DNA of 64,000 nucleotides from Chryseobacterium sp. Leaf404 (GCF_001424145.1 NZ_LMQM01000001.1:186001-250000); one strand, 5' to 3'; shown: positions 29,188 to 38,819, counted from the first letter of the stretch. The notes: a model not told the origin generated them from the letters alone. Numbers and translations: made by a program.

Positions 29188-29331
29188 CATCATCTGAGTT
29201 GCTAGAATCCTCACAATTTAAATAAACACGGTTATTAATCTGTAAATTTATTTTTCGCTGCTGCCTGTATTCTTTAAAAATTCATTTACTTAATATCATT
29301 TTTTAAAGAAAGTAATTCTGCATCTTTAAGC
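29147..29331 (-). ncRNA. Candidate small RNA, about 185 nt
   Basis: Bounded on the minus strand by a TTTG-N20-TAATTTTG promoter (29337-29368) and the terminator at 29147-29187, with no open frame beyond a few codons. Expected 5' end near 29331. No known RNA family was recognised with confidence; the 6S-Flavo family is one thing to test. Evidence is signal-based only. Confidence 0.4.
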
Positions 29332-29336
29332 AGTTC

Positions 29337-29368
29337 CAAAATTATGTTAACTTTACTATCTTTACAAA
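29337..29368 (-). promoter_or_regulatory. Promoter of the candidate small RNA
   Basis: Minus strand TTTG (29365-29368), 20-nt spacer, TAATTTTG (29337-29344). A second TAATTTTG overlaps the -33 box. Confidence 0.55.
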
Positions 29369-29373
29369 ATTAG

Positions 29374-29395
29374 TGGGTGGACAAATGGGTGGACA
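29374..29395. repeat. 10-bp direct repeat
   Basis: TGGGTGGACA at 29374-29383 and again at 29386-29395 (2-bp spacer). G-rich against a very AT-rich background; possibly a regulator site for the gene at 29522. Confidence 0.6.
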
Positions 29396-29521
29396 TCCTT
29401 TATATACCTGATTTTCAAAACTTAAATTATCGTACCGAATGGTAAAACTGTACATCTTTTTTAAAAACACGCTGCTGCACAAAAAAAATTACCGTTTGTT
29501 TAATCCCTCAAATTTATTCAG

Positions 29522-31255
29522 ATGGCAAATTTTCTATTCTTAGCGCTGTTTCTGTTAGCGGGTACCTATATCAGAGCCGGAAATTTATATACTGATAAAT
29601 ATTCTTTATCAGATAAAAAAATCATCGAACAGCTTGCACAAAATCAGGAAGTCTTCAAATCTGCAAACACCCTGGAATTTAAAATTCACATAAAACAGTT
29701 GCTTTCTAAAAACCACCTCTCAGATCATCACGCCGAAAATGTTGTTACCCATGTTTTCACCGCACTTAAAAATGCCCAGGAAAAAGATCAGCTGAATACT
29801 GTGAGCACACAACTTTTTGAGCGTGCTTTAAAAATTTCGAAAGAAGAGAAGAGATCAGATCTTCAGATTTGGGTGTCACTTCATTATGCTTTTTATTTTT
29901 ACACCTACAGAAAATATGAAAAATGCTTTCCTCTTTTTATGTACTGTATCAAGGCTCTTGAAGAAACGGATGATTCTACAGTAATACAGCTGAGTGACAC
30001 CTACAAAAAAATTGCCTATTTTCTTACAACCACAGACGATCACAGCAAAGCTGAAGAATATCTCTTAAAAGCAGCCCATTACAGCAAACCAAACAGCAGC
30101 GAAATGGCAAGCATCCTTAACAGCCTGGGATTTTGCAGCCTTCAGAAAAACAATCTTACAAAGGCGGAATATTACTTCAGACAGACCCTGAAAACGGCTT
30201 TGACATCTGGCGATGAAGTGAGATACGCTAAAGCCTTAGGAAGTCTTGCCGAGCTTGAGATCAAAAGAAAAAACCACCCAAAAGCAATAGAATTGCTGAA
30301 GCGGGATATTGAGATTTCAGAAAAAAACGGAAACAACCAAAACACCATGTTTGCCCTTGTGCTTCTGAGCAAAGCCTATATCGAAAACGGGAATCTAAAG
30401 AATGCCGAAAAATATCTTCTCCAGGCGAAAGCGTATTCCACATCAAAAAGTTATTTTAAAAGTTCAGAATATCAGATCAACGAGATGATTCTTAAAATTG
30501 CACAGTTGAAAGGTGATGATGCCACAGAACTGAAGGCCAGACGCAGACTTGAAGAACTCAAAGATTCACTTCTTGCTTTTGACGCAAAGGAAACTGTTTT
30601 ACGTGTAGGCTGGGAATCACAAAAGAAACAGCTGCAGATGAAACTTGCAAAAGACAAGGCCGAGCTTGAGAAAGAATCTTATCAGAAAATTTCTGCCATT
30701 GTACTTTCCTGCTTGCTGCTTATTCTGATGGTCTTCATTATCCGCTCCTACCGACACAAAATGCGGAGTAAAAAAGGAGAATACGAAAGAAAAGTACTTA
30801 CGCTGACCATCGAAAAAATAAAATCTGAAAGTAAACTGAATAATACCAGCAAAACACTGCAATCTTATCAAACCTACCTTTCTGAAAAAAACAGGCAGAT
30901 TGAAGAGCTTGAAACGGAAATGCAGAAAGTGAAAAATTCTTCTTTCTCCGGGCTCGAAGAAAAATCCGGTGAGCTGAAGAAACTTCTGGAATCCCATCTG
31001 ATGACAGACGAAAACTGGAAAAACTTCAGAAATGCTTTCATCCAGAAATACCCTGATCATTACAGAGAACTTCACAATCAGTTCCCCGATCTCACAGACT
31101 CCAATCTCCGGATTATTATTTTAACTAAATTAAATATGAATAACACCGAAATTTCCCGGCTTCTGGGAGTTACGATTGACGCCGTAAAAAAAGCAAAACA
31201 CAGGCTGCGGAAAAAGTATGAAAATAATCACGAAACTCTCTTCGGACAAATTTGA
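29522..31255 (+). CDS. TPR-domain membrane regulator with C-terminal LuxR-like HTH
   Basis: 577 residues. Signal peptide or anchor 'MANFLFLALFLLAGTYIRA'; tetratricopeptide repeats over about 130-320 (for example 'MASILNSLGFCSLQKNNLTK', 'AEYYFRQTLKTAL', 'FALVLLSKAYIENGNLK'); TM helix 'ISAIVLSCLLLILMVFII' near 391-408; a cytoplasmic coiled coil; and a C-terminal helix-turn-helix with 'FPDLTDSNLRIIILTKL' and 'NNTEISRLLGVTIDAVKKAK'. This architecture is typical of Bacteroidetes regulators that place TPRs in the periplasm and DNA binding in the cytoplasm. The target is unknown; it stands alone, with a terminator downstream. Confidence 0.85.
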   Translation: MANFLFLALFLLAGTYIRAGNLYTDKYSLSDKKIIEQLAQNQEVFKSANTLEFKIHIKQLLSKNHLSDHHAENVVTHVFTALKNAQEKDQLNTVSTQLFERALKISKEEKRSDLQIWVSLHYAFYFYTYRKYEKCFPLFMYCIKALEETDDSTVIQLSDTYKKIAYFLTTTDDHSKAEEYLLKAAHYSKPNSSEMASILNSLGFCSLQKNNLTKAEYYFRQTLKTALTSGDEVRYAKALGSLAELEIKRKNHPKAIELLKRDIEISEKNGNNQNTMFALVLLSKAYIENGNLKNAEKYLLQAKAYSTSKSYFKSSEYQINEMILKIAQLKGDDATELKARRRLEELKDSLLAFDAKETVLRVGWESQKKQLQMKLAKDKAELEKESYQKISAIVLSCLLLILMVFIIRSYRHKMRSKKGEYERKVLTLTIEKIKSESKLNNTSKTLQSYQTYLSEKNRQIEELETEMQKVKNSSFSGLEEKSGELKKLLESHLMTDENWKNFRNAFIQKYPDHYRELHNQFPDLTDSNLRIIILTKLNMNNTEISRLLGVTIDAVKKAKHRLRKKYENNHETLFGQI

Positions 31256-31308
31256 TATCCCAGTAATGCTTACGGAAATGAATATGCTTCAAATCAATTC
31301 AACAAAAA

Positions 31309-31334
31309 AAACTCAAAGATTATTCTCTGAGTTT
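31309..31334. terminator. Bidirectional terminator
   Basis: Stem AAACTCA (31309-31315) / TGAGTTT (31328-31334), A run to the left and T-rich to the right, between convergent genes ending at 31255 and 31340. Confidence 0.75.
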
Positions 31335-31339
31335 TATTT

Positions 31340-32014
31340 TTATTTTTGTGAAAAAACTGTCCTTAAAAAATCTCCGTAAGAAGGCTCTATCCCCACGAGG
31401 TCACCCGATTTAAGATTGATTCCTCCGGCGCCGGAATCATCAGCTTTAATTTTTGAAGATGATGCCTGAAAATAATAAGAAGACTTCTGATCTTTTACCT
31501 GAAACTTTAGCGTTGAACCCAAAAGTTTTTTTGTAGAAACTGTATAAATTTCTCCTGCAGTAACCGGTATTGAAAGATAAGATCTCGGCGAAAGCAAATA
31601 GTCTTTTCTGTTAATGCTTATTTTCTGATCTTTATCTGAAGACGCAAAAATATAGATTGTTCCGTATTTTTTGGGGAGATTTTCTTTGCTGATATAATAT
31701 AAATTTAATCTGTAATGACCGGCATCAAATTTTGAAGGTAGTCCGTCAACGGTTTCAAAAGGTTTTAATGAAAAACTGTTGGCACCGATTTCTTTTGCTT
31801 TTTTGTAGACCGCTGAAAAAACAGCTGCATCATCATTAGAAAATCCCTGAACTTCAATTTCGCCCAAATATTCTGCCTGCTCCATCTTTTCCGGGAGAAG
31901 AATGAGAAATTTATCTGTATTGTCATTCATCTTATCTACTTTACTGAGGAGAACATTCTGACAGAAGATGAGCTGTGAAATAAGTACGAACAGTAAAATC
32001 TGAAATTTACGCAT
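31340..32014 (-). CDS. Exported protein of unknown function
   Basis: Start ATG at 32014 is preferred over an upstream in-frame ATG that would overlap rfbD by 86 bp, because it opens a signal peptide (MRKFQILLFVLISQLIFCQ). The mature protein has about 205 residues. It includes 'EYLGEIEVQGFSNDDAAVFS' followed by 'AKEIGANSFSLKPFE', a pattern seen in small envelope proteins that bind hydrophobic or heavy-metal ligands, and a beta-rich C-terminal half ending 'FLRTVFSQK'. It follows rfbD by 10 bp and probably shares its transcript. No family recognised. Confidence 0.65.
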   Translation of the reverse strand: MRKFQILLFVLISQLIFCQNVLLSKVDKMNDNTDKFLILLPEKMEQAEYLGEIEVQGFSNDDAAVFSAVYKKAKEIGANSFSLKPFETVDGLPSKFDAGHYRLNLYYISKENLPKKYGTIYIFASSDKDQKISINRKDYLLSPRSYLSIPVTAGEIYTVSTKKLLGSTLKFQVKDQKSSYYFQASSSKIKADDSGAGGINLKSGDLVGIEPSYGDFLRTVFSQK

Positions 32015-32024
32015 TGAAATAAAA

Positions 32025-32885
32025 TTAATTTTGAAGAATTGTAACCGCATCCTGCAGGCTGTTTTCCCAATGTTTTGGTTCGATCTGATAAGCTTTTTCA
32101 ATTTTATCAAGATTCATCGTGCTTCTTTTCGGTCTTTTTGCCGGAGTTGGATACTGCTCAGTTGTTAAAGAGTTCAGTTTTATGGACGAACCTGAAAATT
32201 CAGCTATTTTTTTAGCAAATTCATACCATGTTGTTTCCGGATAATTTGAGAAATGGAAAATTCCGTATGTTTTCGGTTCTGTTTCGATAATTTTTAAAAT
32301 GGCTTCTGCCAAATCGTTGGCGTTGGTTGGCTGCCCGAACTGATCTCCTACAATTCCCAATTCATCTTTTTGTGGAAACAGGCTGAGCATAGTTTTCACA
32401 AAATTCTTGTTGAACTCGGAATACAGCCATGAAGTTCTGAGAATAACGGTTTTCGGATTATTCTCCAAAGCCAGCTCCTCACCTTCTTTTTTTGATGCTC
32501 CGTAAACTCCAATGGGACTTGTGAAATCGTCTTCAGAATAGTCTAAATTGGTTTCACCATCAAAAACGTAATCTGTAGAAACGTGAATTAAAGTTGTCTT
32601 ATATTCTTTACAGACTTCGGCAAGATTACCTACTGCCACTGCATTTACAGCAAATGCCTTCTCTTCTTCTTTTTCAGCCAAATCTACAGCCGTGTACGCT
32701 GAAGCGTTAATGCAGAATTCCGGTTTATTGTCGTAGAAAAAATCATCAATCTGATCTTTATCTGTAATATCTAAAGTTTTTGAATCTGTAAAAATAAATT
32801 CATACTTACTTTCAAAATCGAAAGCCAGTTTTCTGATACAGTTTCCTAATTGTCCGTTTCCGCCAATGACAGCTATTTTTTTCAT
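32025..32885 (-). CDS. rfbD: dTDP-4-dehydrorhamnose reductase
   Basis: 286 residues, extended SDR fold. NAD(P)-binding 'IGGNGQLGNCIRKLA', active-site 'HVSTDYVFDG' and the Tyr-Lys pair 'YGASKKEGE' are present, plus 'WLYSEFNKNFVKTML'. It makes dTDP-L-rhamnose for surface polysaccharides. rfbA, rfbB and rfbC are not adjacent, so the rest of the pathway must be elsewhere. It abuts the thioesterase gene (0 bp) and precedes an exported protein. Confidence 0.93.
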   Translation of the reverse strand: MKKIAVIGGNGQLGNCIRKLAFDFESKYEFIFTDSKTLDITDKDQIDDFFYDNKPEFCINASAYTAVDLAEKEEEKAFAVNAVAVGNLAEVCKEYKTTLIHVSTDYVFDGETNLDYSEDDFTSPIGVYGASKKEGEELALENNPKTVILRTSWLYSEFNKNFVKTMLSLFPQKDELGIVGDQFGQPTNANDLAEAILKIIETEPKTYGIFHFSNYPETTWYEFAKKIAEFSGSSIKLNSLTTEQYPTPAKRPKRSTMNLDKIEKAYQIEPKHWENSLQDAVTILQN

Positions 32886-33371
32886 TTATGAATTTTTTGC
32901 GTTTTGAGTTCTTAAAAATTTTACTCTGGACTGAAAATCCTTCTGTTCCAAATCAACATAGAATTTACCGAAAGTTTCGATGATATCCTGGGGATGAGTT
33001 TCTGAACGTCTTGTTTTCACATTAAAATAAATCACCGTTACCCAAAGCACCGCGTGGATGCTTTTTTCGTCAAGGCTTTTCATCAGAATCTCTACTTTTG
33101 CGGTACGCTCGCCAACTTCAATGGTTTTGCTGCTGATGACCACCTGAGTATTGTAGCGCACTTCCCTGATGTAGGCTATTTCGTTTTGAACGGCAATCCA
33201 GGTGCAGCCGCTTTTTTTTGTGTATTCTTCATAGGTAAAGCCGTAGAACTCTTCCACATGATCTTCTCTGGCATTGAACATATAGTCCAGATATTTCACA
33301 TTATTCAGATGGCCTATCGGATCGCAATCGCTGAATCTGACTTTTACCGTGGTTGATAATTCTTTATTCAT
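32886..33371 (-). CDS. Acyl-CoA thioesterase, 4HBT hotdog family
   Basis: 161 residues. N-terminal 'VRFSDCDPIGHLNNVKYLDY' is the YbgC/FadM-type active-site motif with the catalytic Asp; a single hotdog domain follows, with strands such as 'TQVVISSKTIEVGERTAKVE'. It hydrolyses short- or medium-chain acyl-CoA; substrate not deducible. First gene of the three-gene unit with rfbD and the exported protein, just downstream of the skp terminator. Confidence 0.88.
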   Translation of the reverse strand: MNKELSTTVKVRFSDCDPIGHLNNVKYLDYMFNAREDHVEEFYGFTYEEYTKKSGCTWIAVQNEIAYIREVRYNTQVVISSKTIEVGERTAKVEILMKSLDEKSIHAVLWVTVIYFNVKTRRSETHPQDIIETFGKFYVDLEQKDFQSRVKFLRTQNAKNS

Positions 33372-33388
33372 GGCACAAAAATAAAAAA

Positions 33389-33416
33389 ACCACCTTTAAT
33401 AAAGAATAAAGGTGGT
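33389..33416 (-). terminator. Terminator after the bamA-skp operon
   Basis: Stem ACCACCTTTA (33389-33398) / TAAAGGTGGT (33407-33416) with an 8-nt loop; on the minus strand followed by TTTTTTTAT. It lies 24 bp after the stop of the last skp gene. Confidence 0.88.
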
Positions 33417-33440
33417 GATTATTATCCGGAATTAAATAAA

Positions 33441-33944
33441 TTATTTAATAGCCAGTTCTTTTTTTACAGCTTCAGTGATATCTGCACCGTTTTTGTAAAC
33501 TAATGAAGTTGAATTACCATCTAAGATAAACTCATAACCTCCAGCTTTGGAAACTTTTTCGATAGCAGTGTTTAATTTAGCTTCAATTGGGTTGAAAGCA
33601 GTATCCTGCTTAGCCTGAAGATCTTTCTGAGCTTTTTGCTGCATTGCAGTGATCTCATCCTGAAGTTTCTTCATTTCGTCTCCTCTGGCTTTGTTTTCAG
33701 CTTCAGTTTTAGTTTGAGCTTCTTTCATGTAAAGATCATACTTTGTTTGGGCTGCTTCCATTTTTTTCTTGATTTCAGCTTCTTTAGTATCTGCAAAAGC
33801 TTTAAGATCAGTATCCGCTTTCTTTTTCTCCGGCATTGCGTTCAGTACTCCGAATACATCTAAAGTAGCAACTTTCTGCGCTTTAGCCATTCCGAAAGAG
33901 GCCATCATCAATATCGCTGCAAATAATACACTTAATTTTTTCAT
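33441..33944 (-). CDS. OmpH/Skp-family periplasmic chaperone
   Basis: 167 residues. Signal peptide 'MKKLSVLFAAILMMASFGMA' then KAQ; mature part begins with the family strand 'KVATLDVFGVLNAMPE', followed by a long charged, Ala/Lys/Gln-rich helical hairpin (about 45-120; 'MKKLQDEITAMQQKAQKDL') and the closing strand 'YEFILDGNSTSLVYKNGADI'. Skp trimers carry outer-membrane proteins across the periplasm. Second of two paralogues behind bamA. Confidence 0.92.
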   Translation of the reverse strand: MKKLSVLFAAILMMASFGMAKAQKVATLDVFGVLNAMPEKKKADTDLKAFADTKEAEIKKKMEAAQTKYDLYMKEAQTKTEAENKARGDEMKKLQDEITAMQQKAQKDLQAKQDTAFNPIEAKLNTAIEKVSKAGGYEFILDGNSTSLVYKNGADITEAVKKELAIK

Positions 33945-34017
33945 AATAGGTAAATAGATAATTTTGTTTTTTCTTTGATTGCAAAAATAGTAAAAAGTTA
34001 ATTACTGCAACCGGAAT

Positions 34018-34557
34018 TTATTTTTTGCTCTTTTTTTCTTTATCTGTATCCTTTAGAAGAATATCTAAAACCTTATCGGTGTAGTCATATCTCTTCTGAA
34101 GGAAAATTACGTTGTTGTCTGTTTTATCAAGAACCATGCCCAGGCCGTTTTTCTCAGACATTCTCTGGATTGCTGCCCAGATCTGATCCTGAAACGGAGT
34201 CATCAGATTGGCTCTCAGTTTACTGATTTCTCCTGTAGAACCAAATCTTAAACTGGTGGTTGTCTTGATATTTTTTTCCAAATCCAAAACTTCCTTTTCA
34301 CGAAGTCTGAGCTGATCACCAATCAGCAGTACTTTTTCGTTTTCAAAAGCAGATCTTTTCTTTTCATATTCAGACTGCAGGTTTTGCAGATCATTCTGCC
34401 AGGTATCTATCTGAGAATTCAGTCTTGCTTCAGCTTCTTTGTACTGAGGGAGCATTCCCAGGATATATTCTGTATCTACAACACCGATTTTCTGAGCATT
34501 CACAAATGAAAATGCAGAAAATACGAATAGAAAAATAAAAGCTTTTAAAGTTTGCAT
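34018..34557 (-). CDS. OmpH/Skp-family periplasmic chaperone, first paralogue
   Basis: The ATG at 34557, 3 bp after the bamA stop, is chosen because it opens a signal peptide (MQTLKAFIFLFVFSAFSFVN); an in-frame ATG at 34734 lies inside bamA. About 179 residues: 'KIGVVDTEYILGMLPQYKEA', a coiled-coil hairpin ('NDLQNLQSEYEKKRSAFENE'), and 'NGLGMVLDKTDNNVIFLQKR'. Periplasmic holdase for outer-membrane proteins. A Lys-rich tail ends 'DKEKKSKK'. Confidence 0.92.
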   Translation of the reverse strand: MQTLKAFIFLFVFSAFSFVNAQKIGVVDTEYILGMLPQYKEAEARLNSQIDTWQNDLQNLQSEYEKKRSAFENEKVLLIGDQLRLREKEVLDLEKNIKTTTSLRFGSTGEISKLRANLMTPFQDQIWAAIQRMSEKNGLGMVLDKTDNNVIFLQKRYDYTDKVLDILLKDTDKEKKSKK

Positions 34558-34559
34558 AA

Positions 34560-37097
34560 TTATAAAGATTGGTTCATTAAGAAGTGTGTCTTCCAACCTG
34601 CCGGCTCTGTTCCCAATACTGTTTTGTCGAAACCGTATGCGAAGTCGAAACCAATTAAACCAAAGGCTCCCATGTAAACTCTCACCCCTACGCCTACTGA
34701 TCTTTTCAGCTGGAAAGGGTTGTAGCCCTGCCATGAGTTCCAGACGTTACCTCCTTCTGCAAAAGTTAATGCATAAATCTTGGCCGTTTGATTCATTGAG
34801 ATTGGATATCTTAACTCTAACGTAAATCTGTTGTAAATAGTACCTCCACCTGTAGGTGTAATATCATCTGTGGTGCCTCCATACGTAGAAGCATTTTCGT
34901 AACCTCTTAGAGGAATAAGCTCTCTACCGTCAAATCTACCTCCGAAAAGACCGGTTCCACCTACATAGAATCTTTCGAATGGCGGTGCTCCCAGTGCTTT
35001 GTCGTAACCGTCCATAAAGCCCATTTCGGCTGAAGATCTCAAGACAAGTTTGCCGAGAACTTCGTTATACACATCAGCTTTAAACTTGATTTTGTAGAAT
35101 TCCATCCACTTATATTTTTCCACAGGAGTCATCGATGCATAATCTTTGCTCTTGAAAAGTGAATATGGTGGTGTGAATTTACCAGATAATTCAATATTTG
35201 AACCCATGGTAGGGAAAATCGGGTCAATTCCCGCTGAATTCCGGCTTAAACCAATATTTAAACTCAGGTTATTTGCAGTACCGTACAATTCTGTAGAACT
35301 ACCAAATTCAAAAGGGTAGTTGCTGAAATTATATTTCTGAAACTGAAGACCTGTGTATAAAGAGAAATAATCATCAGGCCATCTCAAAAGCCTGTTAAGA
35401 CCTACGGTTGCAGAGAAAATATTTAATCTCTGATCCGGACCGTTGTACTGGCTGTAGTTTACTCTCGAGTTATTTAAACTTACAGAAAGTGCTGTTGGTT
35501 TTGTACCAAACAACCATGGTTCTGTAAATGAAATCCCATAATTCTGGAAATACTGCCCAGCCTGCGCCTGAATGGATAAGGTCTGCCCATCACCCTGAGG
35601 TACAGGTCTGAAGTCTTTAAATTTAAGGAAGTTTCTCAGAGAGAAGTTATTAAAGGTAAGACCTAAAGTCCCGATAAAGCTGTTACCACCGTAACCTGCC
35701 TGAAGCTGCACCTGTGAAGATCCTTTTTCTACCAGTTTCCAGTTTACATCAACCGTGTTATCCTGCTGATTAGGGTTGATATCCTGCCCAATCTGCTGGG
35801 GATCAAAAAATGACATCCCGGCAAGATCAAAATAGGTTCTTTTGATTTCAGACTTTTTGAAAAGCTCTCCCGGCTTTGTTCTTAACGAACGAAGAATTAC
35901 GTGGTCATGAGTGGTTGTATTTCCTTCCCAGGTCACACGGTTCCAGGTAGCCTGCTCCCCTTCATTGATACGGATTTCAAGGTTTACGGCATCACCGTTC
36001 ACAGATTTTTCTACCGGTGTAACGGTTGAGAAAAGATAACCATTGTTCATATACATCGATTTGATGTCTGTGTCATCTTCTTTCCCTCCGTCTTCTCCAA
36101 CTTTTTTGTTGAAACCTACGGCATCATAAATATCACCTTTTTTATACCCCAGAATTCTCTGAAGATATTCTGTAGGGTAAACTGTATTTCCGGTAAAAGA
36201 GATATCACCGATGTAATATTTTTTACCTTCAGATAATTTTACATTGATTTCGTAATTATTCTTATTATTCCTCCAGACAGAATCTGAAACAATTTTCGCG
36301 TCTCTGTATCCTAAAGAGTTATAGTAATTTACAAGACTTTGTTTGTCTTCATTATACTTATCTTCGATAAATTTTGACGACTTTAAGATTCCTCCGATAC
36401 CAAATCTTTTCTGTTTGGTTTCTTTGAAAGCTTTTTTTCTGAGCTTAGCGTCGGTTACGTTATCGTTTCCTTCAAACTCGATATGGCTGATTTTTACTCT
36501 CTTGCCTTTGTCTACATTAATCGTCCAGTCTACCATATTCGGATCATTGGCATTCACCTTATCTTCGATACTGATGCTGGCATCTGCAAATCCTTTCTTC
36601 ACATAGTCTTTTGGAAGATTGGTCTTTAGACTTGATACAAGGTTTTGGGTAATCTTAGTTCCCGGTTTCAGATTGTTATCTTTCGCCAGTTTTTCGTTTT
36701 TAGATTTCCCTATTCCTTTACCTTTAAATTTTACTTCACCGAGCTCTTTAAGATCCTGAAGATAAAATCTAAGAACTACCGTTTGCCCTTCAACGCTTTC
36801 TACATACACTTCTACCTCAGAAAAAGACTGTGAATCCCAAAGTTTCTTGATCCCATTACTGATCTTTTGCCCCGGAATATCCACCAACTCCCCTTTAGAC
36901 AGACCTGTAAACCTCAGAACCTGAGCAGGCGTGTATTTTTTTACCCCATCCACAACAATATCTTTAAGGGTGTAAGTTCCCTGTTGACTATCTGCCAGTA
37001 TGCTTGTATTTACAGCGGTACTGTCTTGTGGTGTTACTTGTCCATAAAAATGTGCAGAAGCTGCAAACATGATGATGGGTAATAATCTAAACTTCAT
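34560..37097 (-). CDS. bamA: BamA, outer-membrane protein assembly factor
   Basis: 845 residues from ATG 37097 (MKFRLLPIIMFAASAHFYGQ, a signal peptide); a longer frame from 37196 overlaps uppS and is rejected. N-terminal POTRA repeats occupy about 35-430 ('YTLKDIVVDGVKKYTPAQVL', 'VKISHIEFEGNDNVTDAKLR', 'IGDISFTGNTVYPTEYLQRI'). The C-terminal Omp85 barrel includes 'APPFERFYVGGTGLFGGRFD' and 'LRGYEN', the equivalent of the conserved VRGF/Y loop. It folds proteins into the outer membrane. Co-encoded with uppS and two skp genes. Confidence 0.96.
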   Translation of the reverse strand: MKFRLLPIIMFAASAHFYGQVTPQDSTAVNTSILADSQQGTYTLKDIVVDGVKKYTPAQVLRFTGLSKGELVDIPGQKISNGIKKLWDSQSFSEVEVYVESVEGQTVVLRFYLQDLKELGEVKFKGKGIGKSKNEKLAKDNNLKPGTKITQNLVSSLKTNLPKDYVKKGFADASISIEDKVNANDPNMVDWTINVDKGKRVKISHIEFEGNDNVTDAKLRKKAFKETKQKRFGIGGILKSSKFIEDKYNEDKQSLVNYYNSLGYRDAKIVSDSVWRNNKNNYEINVKLSEGKKYYIGDISFTGNTVYPTEYLQRILGYKKGDIYDAVGFNKKVGEDGGKEDDTDIKSMYMNNGYLFSTVTPVEKSVNGDAVNLEIRINEGEQATWNRVTWEGNTTTHDHVILRSLRTKPGELFKKSEIKRTYFDLAGMSFFDPQQIGQDINPNQQDNTVDVNWKLVEKGSSQVQLQAGYGGNSFIGTLGLTFNNFSLRNFLKFKDFRPVPQGDGQTLSIQAQAGQYFQNYGISFTEPWLFGTKPTALSVSLNNSRVNYSQYNGPDQRLNIFSATVGLNRLLRWPDDYFSLYTGLQFQKYNFSNYPFEFGSSTELYGTANNLSLNIGLSRNSAGIDPIFPTMGSNIELSGKFTPPYSLFKSKDYASMTPVEKYKWMEFYKIKFKADVYNEVLGKLVLRSSAEMGFMDGYDKALGAPPFERFYVGGTGLFGGRFDGRELIPLRGYENASTYGGTTDDITPTGGGTIYNRFTLELRYPISMNQTAKIYALTFAEGGNVWNSWQGYNPFQLKRSVGVGVRVYMGAFGLIGFDFAYGFDKTVLGTEPAGWKTHFLMNQSL

Positions 37098-37126
37098 TTT
37101 ATCGTAGTCTTTCTTTTCTAAAAAAT

Positions 37127-37876
<750 letters not shown>

Positions 37877-37883
37877 AATTTAA

Positions 37884-38777
37884 TTAATCACAATAACAAG
37901 GAGGTCTTCCGAATGAGTAGGTAAGACCAAGACTGAAGGTATTCAGCCAATCTCTTGATTCACCATCTCCTACGTTTCTGGTTCTGATAAATTCTGCCTC
38001 TCTTTCTTTAGAAACAATAAAATAATTTCCTGTCTCCAGTAATGATCCTCCGGTGGTAGGGCTTAAAATTTCTGCATTATAGCTTGAGTTCACATCTGTT
38101 TTAAGGACTTTGCTGTGATCCAGCTGATCTGTAACCGCGAGTCTGAAAGTAGCTTCTGCAAAAACAGCCCATCCGTGGTTGAATTTATATTTTAAACCTA
38201 CCCCAAAAGGTACAATAGGTGTTATTTTTTTTCCGAGAGAGTAATCTACAGTCGTCACAAAATCGAGCTCATCAATTGGCGCCTGAGCAACACCGTTGGC
38301 ATCTCTTCTGTAATCATGTCTTACGGTAGCTTTAGGTGCATCAAACATAATCCCTCCAAAACCTGCAAACACATATGGGCTCAGCATACTCATCTGCTCG
38401 TTGTTTACTGGAAAAAGATTATATTCAAAAAGTAAACTTGCCTCGTAAATATCGTTCTTACCGAAAGAATTACGGTTTCTTCTGTATTCTTCTTTTGCTG
38501 CTTTATCACTGAACTGTACCTGATTGTAACCAACATCTAATCTTACAGTCTGATAAGGGTTAAAATTAAATCTGTATAATAAACCACCATAAAAAGGAAA
38601 TCCCCATTCTGAAGCTCTGTCTAAATCCAAAGGTTTTTGCAGGATATAGTTTGTTTTGCCTATATCACCGACTAGATTACTCATCCCCAATCGAATTCCC
38701 AATTCGTTTCTTTGAGCGTTCACTGATACCATCGCACTAAAAATGGCAAGGAAGCTAAACAATAATTTTTTATTCAT
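37884..38777 (-). CDS. DUF6089-like outer-membrane beta-barrel protein
   Basis: 297 residues from ATG 38777 (MNKKLLFSFLAIFSAMVSVN, signal peptide); an in-frame ATG at 38822 is less likely. The mature protein has many alternating strands ('ELGIRLGMSNLVGDIGKTNY', 'YQTVRLDVGYNQVQFSDKAA', 'HGWAVFAEATFRLAVTDQLD') and a late aromatic strand 'WLNTFSLGLTYSFGRPP', typical of an outer-membrane porin-like fold. It begins the operon uppS-bamA-skp-skp, a gene order common in Flavobacteriia. Role unknown; likely envelope assembly. Confidence 0.8.
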   Translation of the reverse strand: MNKKLLFSFLAIFSAMVSVNAQRNELGIRLGMSNLVGDIGKTNYILQKPLDLDRASEWGFPFYGGLLYRFNFNPYQTVRLDVGYNQVQFSDKAAKEEYRRNRNSFGKNDIYEASLLFEYNLFPVNNEQMSMLSPYVFAGFGGIMFDAPKATVRHDYRRDANGVAQAPIDELDFVTTVDYSLGKKITPIVPFGVGLKYKFNHGWAVFAEATFRLAVTDQLDHSKVLKTDVNSSYNAEILSPTTGGSLLETGNYFIVSKEREAEFIRTRNVGDGESRDWLNTFSLGLTYSFGRPPCYCD

Positions 38778-38819
38778 AAAAGAATACGGATTTATGGTTA
38801 TTTTAAAATTTAATTTTTG

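Larger units (their letters stand above)
28837..29521. other. 685-bp intergenic region between rplC and the TPR regulator
   Basis: No gene over 20 codons. It contains the rplC promoter (28945-28975), a bidirectional terminator (29147-29187), a minus-strand promoter (29337-29368) that points at that terminator, and a 10-bp direct repeat (29374-29395). rpsJ, expected upstream of rplC in many Flavobacteriia, is not here. Confidence 0.7.

Noticed and set aside
29374-29395. Phage or integrative-element attachment site from the paired TGGGTGGACA repeats
   Set aside because: No integrase, no flanking tRNA and no second distant copy in the window.
32014-32110. Longer N-terminus for the exported protein after rfbD
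   Set aside because: Would overlap rfbD by 86 bp; the inner ATG begins a signal peptide.
34557-34734. Longer N-terminus for the first skp gene
   Set aside because: It lies wholly inside bamA and lacks a signal peptide; the ATG at 34557 gives a proper one.
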